NCBI GenBank assembly: GCA_026645635.1
Contig: JAPKMV010000069.1
Span: 1-10,557, forward strand
DNA length: 10,557 nucleotides
Source: Caldilineaceae bacterium
GTDB lineage: Bacteria; Chloroflexota; Anaerolineae; Caldilineales; Caldilineaceae
Reading direction: 5' to 3'
Shown: one piece after another, positions 1 through 5,490 of the stretch
Layout: the number at the start of each line of letters is the position of its first letter
Numbering within the stretch: the stretch's first letter is position 1
Position numbers and translations under genes: made by a program
Notes under the pieces: generated by a model
What the model was told of the DNA's origin: nothing
What the model saw: the letters and a program-made list of their open reading frames with translations, nothing else
Database searches by the model: none

Positions 1-44
1 TGCCGGCGAGCCGGGTGATCAGACTTGCTCGGTGACATGAAATC

Positions 45-104
45 TCACGCAAAGGCGCAAAGACGCCAAGAGAAAAACCTTTGCGCCTTTGCGTCTTTGC
101 GTGA
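45..104. repeat. Imperfect palindrome of cgcaaag-type motifs downstream of efp
   Basis: Two 24-nt arms (45-68 and 81-104) are inverse complements at 21 of 24 positions by hand alignment, with a 12-nt A-rich loop. Each arm is itself a short tandem run of the 8-nt motif cgcaaagg or cgcaaaga. It lies just after the efp stop codon, where the transcript could fold into a long hairpin. No T-run follows the stem on the minus strand, so it is not a classical terminator. Function unknown. Confidence 0.8.
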
Positions 105-127
105 CAAAAGCCCATCCCCGCTCAAGT

Positions 128-691
128 CTATTGTTTCACCCGCGTGATGTAGGTGCCCTCGCGCGTGTCCACGCGCAGCACGTCGCCCTCTTGCACGAAC
201 ATCGGCGCGGCAAGGCGCAGCCCCGTCTCCAACTCCACCTGCTTCATCGGCGCGTTGGCCGTGTCGCCCTGGATGGCGGCCTCCGCCCAGACCACGCGCA
301 GATCGACGGCGGTGGGAATCTTCACGCTGAGCGGCTCACCCTCGTAGCTCTCCATGCTGACCAGCATGTTGTCGAGCAGGTAGTCTTTGACCCCCTCCAG
401 CGCATCCGGCCCCAGCACAATCGACTCGAAGGTCGCCGTGTCCATGAAGTGATAGAGATCGCCGTCATGATAGAGATATTCGATCTCAGACCGGTCGAGT
501 TCTACATCGTTGACGCGGGCGCCGTTGTTGTAGGTGCGCTCCACCGTGGAGCCGCTGCGCACGTTGCGCAGTTTCAGCCGGATCGTAGCGCCGCCCCGCG
601 CCACCTTGATGTGTTGGTACTCCAGCACGCGCCAGAGCTGCGTCTCTTCCTCAAAGATGTCGCCCTTGCGCAAAGTCTGTACTTCAGCCAT
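128..691 (-). CDS. efp: Elongation factor P with arginine at the tip of the loop
   Basis: EF-P binds the ribosome between the P and E sites and relieves stalling at consecutive prolines. The 187-aa product has the usual family length and three-domain layout: an N-terminal KOW-like domain (about 1-65), a middle OB domain (about 66-128, with YLYHDGDLYHFMD at 73-85) and a C-terminal OB domain ending in VDTREGTYITRVKQ. The loop residue that is a modified lysine in most bacteria (Lys34 of E. coli, in PGKG) is Arg32 here, in VARGGAT (30-36). This resembles the arginine tips of EarP-type EF-P and of YeiP/EfpL. The C-terminus is EF-P-like, so I call it efp and not yeiP. The ATG at 689-691 is preceded by GAGGG about 10 nt upstream and an AT-rich stretch. 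No convincing promoter was found. Confidence 0.95.
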   Translation of the reverse strand: MAEVQTLRKGDIFEEETQLWRVLEYQHIKVARGGATIRLKLRNVRSGSTVERTYNNGARVNDVELDRSEIEYLYHDGDLYHFMDTATFESIVLGPDALEGVKDYLLDNMLVSMESYEGEPLSVKIPTAVDLRVVWAEAAIQGDTANAPMKQVELETGLRLAAPMFVQEGDVLRVDTREGTYITRVKQ

Positions 692-759
692 GATATCGTT
701 TCCCTCAATTTAATTTTATGTCAATTTGATCCCAAATGCCGGATTATGTTTGCTTGCTA

Positions 760-806
760 CGTGTTGCGTGCTACGTGGCGAAACGAAACACGCAACACGC
801 AACACC
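760..806. repeat. Imperfect palindrome of cgtgttg-type motifs upstream of efp
   Basis: Arms 760-778 and 788-806 are inverse complements at 16 of 19 positions, the remainder being mostly wobble-compatible. The arms consist of the 7-nt motif cgtgttg and variants. The same motif family builds the palindrome upstream of pyrG (5343-5418), so it is a dispersed family in this genome. It sits about 70-115 nt before the efp start codon and would form a hairpin in any efp transcript begun upstream of it. Confidence 0.75.
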
Positions 807-832
807 ATCGGTCTGCTCGGTTCCACCCGTAC

Positions 833-1270
833 TAAACTCAAACTCTATAGAAACCAGGGGTTTTCGCAACGACGCAAACACAATCCGCAGATGACGTAGA
901 TGACACAGATTTGATGTCTGTCATCTGCGACAATCTGCGCAATCTGCGGATGCTCGCTAGCGCTCCCTAAACTCAAACTCTATAGAAACCAGGAGTTTTC
1001 GCAACGACGCAAACACAATCCGCAGATGACGCAGATGACGCAGATTTGATGTCTGTCATCTGCGAAAATCTGCGCAATCTGCGGATGCTGGTCAGCGCTC
1101 CCTAAACTCAAACTCTATAGAAACCAGGAGTTTTTACAACGACGCAAACACAATCCGCAGATTGACGCAGATTTGATGTCCGTCATCTGCGACAATCTGC
1201 GCAATCTGCGGATGCTCGTGCGGCGCTTTCCAGAGCAGAGCAGCGCTCGCCAAACTCCTCTTTTCTATCG
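833..1270. repeat. 135-bp tandem repeat, three copies plus a decayed fourth
   Basis: Copy 1 (833-967) and copy 2 (968-1102) are each exactly 135 bp and differ at about seven positions. Copy 3 (from 1103 to about 1230) has lost about 8 bp inside its palindrome. A degenerate piece of a fourth start is visible at about 1242-1270, up to the ruvA stop codon. Each copy begins with taaactcaaactctatag and contains a palindrome of about 69 bp (883-951 in copy 1, 1018-1086 in copy 2) running from atccgcag to ctgcggat, whose arms are runs of a cgcagatga-like 9-nt motif. With the 760-806 palindrome, this fills most of the 588-bp ruvA-efp gap. I see no open reading frame with coding character in that gap. 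Confidence 0.93.
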
Positions 1271-1279
1271 TCCATGACT

Positions 1280-1870
1280 TTAGCCGCCGAACTTGCTCAG
1301 CGCCAGACGCAGCCGATCTTCGACAGAGATGGCATCTTTGGGCAGGTTCTGCACGGCGCGCTGCGCCTCGACCACGCTGTAGCCCAGGGCCACCAGCGCG
1401 TCGATCACCTCGCCGTCCACCGCGGTGAGCTGCGCCAGCGCTTCGAGACCCGATGCCGGCGCCTTCACCTTGTCCTTGAGTTCCAGCACGATCTTCTCCG
1501 CCGTGCGCTTGCCCACGCCCGGCGTCCGCGCCAGCAGCGCCGGTTCCTGGTTGGCCAACGCCAGCCGAAACGCGTCCGGGCTGAGCGTGCTCAGCAGGCT
1601 CAGCGCCATCTTCGGGCCGACGCCGCTCACGGTGATCAGCATCTCAAAGAGCTGCAATTCGTCTTCGGATTCAAAGCCAAAGAGCGTGAGCGCATCCTCG
1701 CGCACCTGCAAATAGGTGTGCAGCAAGACGGTCGCGCCGTCATGAAAGCGAGCGGCAGTCGGCTCCGGCGTCATCACCTTGAAGCCAAGCCCGCCCGCGC
1801 CGCCGCCGATATCGACGATCAGCGCATCTCTGCTGCGAGCCACCACCACCCCGCGCACCAGACGAATCAT
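1280..1870 (-). CDS. ruvA: Holliday junction branch-migration protein RuvA
   Basis: RuvA is the DNA-binding subunit of the RuvAB branch-migration motor. It clamps four-way junctions and recruits the RuvB ATPase. The 196-aa product is close to the usual 190-205 aa. Domain I is the N-terminal OB fold (MIRLVRGVVV onwards, 1 to about 64, with LFGFESEDELQLFEMLITV marking its end). Domain II has two helix-hairpin-helix motifs, VSGVGPKMAL at 81-90 and TPGVGKRTAEKI at 116-127. Domain III, which contacts RuvB, covers about 150-196 (VIDALVALGYS). The ATG at 1868-1870 has a good ribosome site (GGAG, 8 nt upstream). It follows ruvC by about 100 bp containing a strong palindrome. The usual partner ruvB does not follow; a repeat array and efp do. 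Confidence 0.97.
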   Translation of the reverse strand: MIRLVRGVVVARSRDALIVDIGGGAGGLGFKVMTPEPTAARFHDGATVLLHTYLQVREDALTLFGFESEDELQLFEMLITVSGVGPKMALSLLSTLSPDAFRLALANQEPALLARTPGVGKRTAEKIVLELKDKVKAPASGLEALAQLTAVDGEVIDALVALGYSVVEAQRAVQNLPKDAISVEDRLRLALSKFGG

Positions 1871-1910
1871 GCAACAGTCTCCAATGAGATATCTGCCAGA
1901 CCCAATCGCC

Positions 1911-1974
1911 TAATCGCACAATCGCCCAATCTCAAGCAATTGCGAGATTATGAGATTGTGCGATTGTGCGATTA
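1911..1974. repeat. Near-perfect palindrome overlapping the ruvC stop codon
   Basis: Arms 1911-1934 and 1951-1974 match as inverse complements at 23 of 24 positions, around a 16-nt loop. Each arm is a tandem run of the 8-nt motif aatcgcac. The first bases of the element on the minus strand supply the ruvC TAA stop (1972-1974). The ruvC-ruvA transcript would carry a 24-bp stem ending about 30 nt before the ruvA ribosome site. No T-run follows. Confidence 0.9.
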
Positions 1975-2454
1975 TTGCCAATTCCTATACCGCGCCGACT
2001 GCAAATGGCAGACGGCGATCGCCACGCCGTCGGCCGCGTCGTCGGGCTGCGGCGGGGCGTCCAGATGCAGCACCTGGCGCACCATCTCCTGCACCTGACG
2101 CTTCTCCGCGTTGCCATAGCCGGAGATCGCCTGCTTCACCTCGGCGGGCGTGTACTCCACCACCGGCAGCGCTTCCTCCGCCGCGGCCAGCAGGATGGCG
2201 CCGCGCGCCTGTCCCACAGAGATCGCCGTGGTGACGTTGCGCCCGAAGAAGAGCTTCTCCACGGCCATCTCGTCCGGCCGAAACTCACGGATGATGGCGC
2301 GCAGGTCGCGGAACAGCTCTTGCAGGCGCAGATGCATCGCGACGTGCGCCGCCGTGCGCACCACGCCACACGCCAGCAGCTCGAACTCGCCGTCGGTGCG
2401 CGTGGCGACGACGCCATACCCCGTCGTGGCCGTACCGGGGTCCACGCCCAGCAC
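1972..2454 (-). CDS. ruvC: Crossover junction endodeoxyribonuclease RuvC
   Basis: RuvC cuts Holliday junctions symmetrically as a dimer, with two-metal catalysis in an RNase H-like fold. All four acidic catalytic positions are present: Asp5 in LGVDPG, Glu66 in AVEKLFF, and Asp139 and Asp142 in PDDAADGVAIA. The frame stays open up to a TTG at 2526, but that codon and its neighbours lie inside a rho-independent terminator hairpin (2512-2546), so that start is unlikely. I chose the GTG at 2452-2454, which has GGAG 6 nt upstream and places the first aspartate near the terminus as in the family (160 aa). A GTG at 2497-2499 is the alternative; it would add 15 residues, part of them encoded by a cgcaaag-like repeat fragment. 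Confidence 0.95.
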   Translation of the reverse strand: MLGVDPGTATTGYGVVATRTDGEFELLACGVVRTAAHVAMHLRLQELFRDLRAIIREFRPDEMAVEKLFFGRNVTTAISVGQARGAILLAAAEEALPVVEYTPAEVKQAISGYGNAEKRQVQEMVRQVLHLDAPPQPDDAADGVAIAVCHLQSARYRNWQ

Positions 2455-2460
2455 AATGCG

Positions 2461-2464
2461 CTCC
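2461..2464 (-). promoter_or_regulatory. Ribosome binding site deciding the ruvC start
   Basis: On the minus strand this reads GGAG followed by 6 nt and GTG. It is the best ribosome site among the in-frame ruvC starts. The alternative GTG at 2499 has only GAGG with a short 4-nt gap. Confidence 0.5.
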
Positions 2465-2511
2465 AGTTGTGGCTTTGCGGCTTTGCGCGAACTCTCCACG
2501 GCGCCTCGCAG

Positions 2512-2546
2512 AAAAAAGGCGGGCAAACCGTCGCCAGTCGCCCGCC
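2512..2546 (-). terminator. Rho-independent terminator after yebC
   Basis: On the minus strand, 20 bp after the yebC TGA, there is a perfect 7-bp GC stem (GGCGGGC at 2546-2540, GCCCGCC at 2524-2518) with a 15-nt loop. It is followed at once by six T residues (2517-2512). This is a textbook intrinsic terminator and implies that ruvC-ruvA need readthrough or their own promoter. Confidence 0.85.
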
Positions 2547-2566
2547 TCAGCTACACCCCTCGTCGA

Positions 2567-3334
2567 TCAGGCGAACTGCGCCATCATCTCGTCGGTCAAC
2601 TCCAGGTTGTGATAGACCTTGTTGACATCGTCGAGTTCTTCGAGCGCCTCGACCAGGTCCAGCACGGCGACCGCTTCCTCACCGCCCAGCGCCAAGGTCG
2701 TGTTGGGCTTCATGATCAGTTCGGACTGCGCCGCCTTGATACCGGCCGCCTCCAGCGCCTGGCTGACCGCGGCAAAATTGGCGCGGTCCGAATAGACCTC
2801 GATCACGTCGTCGCTGACGTCGACATCGTCGGCGCCTGCCTCCAGCGCCACCATGAAGACATCATCCGGATCGATGGCCACCGCCGCGCCATCGTCATCC
2901 TGGCGGTTGATCAAGAAGTAGCCTTTTTCGGTAAACTGCCACGCCACCGAACCCGGCTCACCCAGACTGGTGCCCGCGCGCGTAAAGGCACGGCGCACTT
3001 CGGAAATGGTGCGGTTGCGGTTTTCGGTCAGACACTCGACCAACACGGCAGCGCCATGAGGGGCATAGCCTTCGTAGACGATTTCTTCGTACTCGACGCC
3101 ATCTTTTTCCAGCCCGGCGCCGCGCCGGATCGAACGCTCGATGTTGTCCTTGGGCATGTTCTCGGCCCGTGCACGATCCACCGCCAGCCGCAGCGTGAAG
3201 TTGGTGGACGGGTCGGCGCCGTTGCGCGCCGCCACCTGGATTTCGCGCGCCAGCCGTGTAAACAGCTTGCCGCGAGCCTGGTCAGCCGCCCCTTTTTTGC
3301 GTTTGATCGTCGACCATTTTGAATGTCCGGACAT
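2567..3334 (-). CDS. yebC: YebC/TACO1 family translation factor
   Basis: YebC/TACO1 proteins were long annotated as transcriptional regulators. The mitochondrial member TACO1 and some bacterial members have been linked to translation, including relief of stalling at proline-rich sequences. The 255-aa product begins with the family hallmark MSGHSKWSTIKRKKGAAD (1-18). It continues with KLFTRLAREIQVAAR (23-37), RAENMPKDNIERSIRRG (56-72), the conserved YEGYAPHGAAVLVE (87-100) and TENRNRT (103-109). The acidic C-terminal domain includes PDDVFMVALEAGADDV (156-171). The ATG at 3332-3334 has a G-rich ribosome site (AGGGGG, 8 nt upstream). It has a candidate promoter at 3377-3405 and a clear terminator, so it may be its own transcription unit. 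The yebC-ruvC-ruvA order is shared with many bacteria. Confidence 0.96.
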   Translation of the reverse strand: MSGHSKWSTIKRKKGAADQARGKLFTRLAREIQVAARNGADPSTNFTLRLAVDRARAENMPKDNIERSIRRGAGLEKDGVEYEEIVYEGYAPHGAAVLVECLTENRNRTISEVRRAFTRAGTSLGEPGSVAWQFTEKGYFLINRQDDDGAAVAIDPDDVFMVALEAGADDVDVSDDVIEVYSDRANFAAVSQALEAAGIKAAQSELIMKPNTTLALGGEEAVAVLDLVEALEELDDVNKVYHNLELTDEMMAQFA

Positions 3335-3376
3335 GGACCCAACCCCCTACTGTTTCAAGATTCCAAACGGACACCT

Positions 3377-3405
3377 AGTATGCCACGCTACAGCCGATTC
3401 TCCAA
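3377..3405 (-). promoter_or_regulatory. Candidate sigma-70-type promoter for yebC
   Basis: On the minus strand, TTGGAG (3405-3400) and CATACT (3382-3377) are separated by exactly 17 nt. TGG directly before the -10 gives an extended -10 element. Each hexamer matches consensus at four of six positions. The predicted start site, near 3370, leaves a leader of about 36 nt before the yebC ATG. Confidence 0.4.
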
Positions 3406-3442
3406 GGTGCAGCGATTTCCGCAAGCCTTCAACCCTCAGAAG

Positions 3443-3576
3443 CTGTTTGTGAAGATCCTTTTGACGCAGAGCCGCGCAGACGCAGAGGCCCGCAGAGGAA
3501 AACAGAGGAGTTCGCCATGCGTGTTCTCTGCATCTTTGCGCCTCTCTGCGTTGAACTGGGTGACTTTCACAAACAG
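3443..3576. repeat. 134-bp MITE-like element with 11-bp terminal inverted repeats
   Basis: The perfect 11-bp ends (ctgtttgtgaa at 3443-3453, ttcacaaacag at 3566-3576) bracket a second, imperfect inverted region. Its left part is built from cgcagag motifs and its right part from ctctgcg motifs. No transposase gene and no convincing target duplication is visible. It sits in the 265-bp pyrG-yebC gap, upstream of the candidate yebC promoter. Confidence 0.75.
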
Positions 3577-3599
3577 AGTCGTTGCGAGCCGCCAGACCC

Positions 3600-5285
3600 C
3601 TACGCAACCTGCGCGGCGATCTCTCCCGCACCGTTCACCGCTGCGCCGGCAAGGGCGCGGCTCCGGTGATGCTCGCTGGCGGCGTTGACAAAGGCCAGGA
3701 AGAGCGGATGCGGCCGGTTCGGGCGGCTCTTGAACTCGGGGTGAAACTGGCTGCCCAGCATAAACGGGTGGTCGCGCAGCTCCGCGATCTCGACCAGCCG
3801 TCCGTCGGGCGAGAGTCCGCTAAAGATCATGCCGCCCCGTTCCATGTCCCCGCGGAACGTGTTGTTGAACTCGAAGCGGTGGCGATGGCGCTCCTGGATG
3901 ATCGGCCCCAACCCCTGGCTGGCGTAGGCGCGGGCGGCGTGGGTCTCCGGCTGCAGATCGCAGTCGTAGACGCCCAGCCGCATGGTGCCGCCCATGTCGG
4001 CGATGTCGCGCTGATCCGGCATCAGGTCAATGATCGGGTAGGCCGTTTCGATGTCGAACTCGGTGCTGTTTGGCTCGTCGCTGCCGGAGACAAAACGCGC
4101 AAACTCGATGCACATGACCTGCATCCCCAGGCACAATCCCAGGTAGGGAATCCCCTGCTCGCGCGCCGCGCACGCCGCGGCGATCTTGCCTTCGATGCCG
4201 CGGTAGCCAAAGCCGCCGGGCACGACGACGCCGTCCATCACCGCCAGTTGGTCGAAGCCGCGCCCGCGTTCCAGATCTTCCGAACTGATCCAGTTCACAT
4301 CGATGTCCCAGCCCGCCGCCATGCCCGCGTGAATCAGCGCCTCCTTGACGCTGAGGTAAGAGTCCTCCAGCGCCACATATTTGCCGACGATGGCGATGCG
4401 CAGCGTGCGTTTGCGGCGGCGCAGCTCGTCCACAAAGCGCCGCCAGGGCGCCAGCCCCGCCTCCGGGGAGAGGCTCTCGGTCAACCCCATCTGCTGGACG
4501 ATCCAATCGCCCAGCCCGGCATCCTCCAGGCTGAGCGGCACCGCGTAGATGGTGTCGGCGGTGAGCAGGGGGATGACGGCCTCTTTCTCCACATCGCAAA
4601 AGAGCGCCACCTTGCCCGCCACGTCATCGTCCACCGGGTGGTCGCTGCGCAGCACGATCACGTCCGGGCTGATGCCGATGCCGCGCAGCTCGCGCACGCT
4701 GTGCTGGGTGGGCTTGGTTTTCAGTTCCTTGCTCGCCGCCAGATAGGGCAGCCAGGTGACGTGGACGTAGAGCGTGTTCTTGCGCCCCACATCCTTGCGC
4801 ATCTGGCGGATCGCCTCCAGGAACGGCTGCCCTTCGATGTCGCCCACGGTGCCACCGATCTCGACGATGACCACATCCACCTGGGCGGAACGCGCGGCCA
4901 ACGCCACCCGACGCTTGATCTCATTCGTCATGTGAGGAATGGTCTGGATCGTGCCGCCGAGATAGTCGCCCCGCCGCTCCTGGGTCAAGACCGCGGTGTA
5001 GATCTGGCCGCTGGTGATATTGCTCAGTTTGGTGAGGTTGATGTCGACGAAGCGTTCATAGTGCCCCAGGTCGAGGTCGGTCTCGGCGCCATCCTCGGTG
5101 ACGAAGACCTCGCCGTGCTGGTAGGGTGACATCGTGCCGGGGTCAACGTTGAGGTACGGATCCAGTTTCATGGTGGAGACGCGGATGCCGCGAGCCTTGA
5201 GGATCGTGCCCAGCGACGCCACCGTCACGCCCTTCCCCAGCCCGGACAGCACGCCGCCAGTGACAAAGATGTATTTCGTCGTCAT
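3600..5285 (-). CDS. pyrG: CTP synthase (glutamine-hydrolysing)
   Basis: PyrG makes CTP from UTP, ATP and glutamine in the last step of de novo pyrimidine nucleotide synthesis. The product is 561 aa, against about 530-550 in the family. The N-terminal synthetase domain (1 to about 270) has the P-loop GVLSGLGKGV (11-20), KLDPYLNVDPGTMSP (40-54) and VFVTEDGAETDLDLGHYERF (60-79). The glutaminase domain (about 295-535) has the nucleophile Cys385 in GLCLGMQ and the triad partners His515 and Glu517 in FHPEF. The last 25 or so residues are a poorly conserved Ala-rich tail. The frame is open further upstream, to 5480, but that extension translates an intergenic palindrome. The ATG at 5283-5285 has AGAGGAG five nt upstream and gives the conserved MTTKYIFVTGG start. 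Confidence 0.98.
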   Translation of the reverse strand: MTTKYIFVTGGVLSGLGKGVTVASLGTILKARGIRVSTMKLDPYLNVDPGTMSPYQHGEVFVTEDGAETDLDLGHYERFVDINLTKLSNITSGQIYTAVLTQERRGDYLGGTIQTIPHMTNEIKRRVALAARSAQVDVVIVEIGGTVGDIEGQPFLEAIRQMRKDVGRKNTLYVHVTWLPYLAASKELKTKPTQHSVRELRGIGISPDVIVLRSDHPVDDDVAGKVALFCDVEKEAVIPLLTADTIYAVPLSLEDAGLGDWIVQQMGLTESLSPEAGLAPWRRFVDELRRRKRTLRIAIVGKYVALEDSYLSVKEALIHAGMAAGWDIDVNWISSEDLERGRGFDQLAVMDGVVVPGGFGYRGIEGKIAAACAAREQGIPYLGLCLGMQVMCIEFARFVSGSDEPNSTEFDIETAYPIIDLMPDQRDIADMGGTMRLGVYDCDLQPETHAARAYASQGLGPIIQERHRHRFEFNNTFRGDMERGGMIFSGLSPDGRLVEIAELRDHPFMLGSQFHPEFKSRPNRPHPLFLAFVNAASEHHRSRALAGAAVNGAGEIAAQVA

Positions 5286-5290
5286 TTCTG

Positions 5291-5296
5291 CTCCTC
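5291..5296 (-). promoter_or_regulatory. Ribosome binding site fixing the pyrG start
   Basis: GAGGAG on the minus strand, five nt before the ATG at 5285. It supports this start over upstream in-frame codons in the palindromic intergenic region. Confidence 0.8.
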
Positions 5297-5342
5297 TTGG
5301 TACCGCTGCCACGAGTACGGGTGGGCGTAAATCGACCGATGG

Positions 5343-5418
5343 TGTTGCGTGTTGCGTGCTGCGTGTTACGTGTTGCATGTTTCTACGTAACACGTAACAC
5401 GTAATACGCAGCACGTAT
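5343..5418. repeat. Imperfect palindrome of cgtgttg-type motifs upstream of pyrG
   Basis: Arms 5356-5379 and 5391-5414 are inverse complements at 21 of 24 positions, with the mismatches wobble-compatible, around an 11-nt loop. Further copies of the 7-nt motif gcgtgtt extend the left side to 5343. It belongs to the same motif family as the palindrome at 760-806. In a pyrG leader RNA it would form a long hairpin. Confidence 0.85.
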
Positions 5419-5479
5419 ACTGCACGCGCAGACAACTGCCTGGCGCGAACGGCGCAACAGTGCGCTGCCAAACAGTGCA

Positions 5480-5485
5480 ATTATA
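5480..5485 (-). promoter_or_regulatory. Possible -10 element for pyrG
   Basis: A perfect TATAAT on the minus strand lies just past the FecR-like gene stop codon, in otherwise GC-rich DNA. No good -35 hexamer is found 16-18 nt upstream, so this is weak. If used, the pyrG leader would be about 190 nt and would include the 5343-5418 hairpin. Confidence 0.25.
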
Positions 5486-5490
5486 CACGT

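Noticed and set aside
1..38. Short open frame on the minus strand starting with ATG at 36-38 (MSPSKSDHPARR) and running off the window
   Set aside because: It could be the start of the gene after efp, but only 12 codons are visible, the ribosome site is weak, and nothing identifies it.
692..760. TTGACA-like and TAAAAT/CATAAT hexamers upstream of efp
   Set aside because: The hexamers do not pair at 16-18 nt spacing. The stretch is AT-rich, but no promoter can be supported.
833..1230. CRISPR array
   Set aside because: The repeats are 135 bp and contiguous with no variable spacers, and no cas genes are nearby. It is an ordinary tandem repeat with internal palindromes.
3582..5129. 515-codon open frame on the plus strand opposite pyrG
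   Set aside because: Shadow of pyrG: no domain, His/Arg/Ala-rich composition, and fully antisense to a highly conserved enzyme.
5286..5480. N-terminal extension of pyrG to the in-frame codon at 5480
   Set aside because: The extension translates the cgtgttg palindrome. The conserved CTP synthase start and a strong ribosome site are at 5285.
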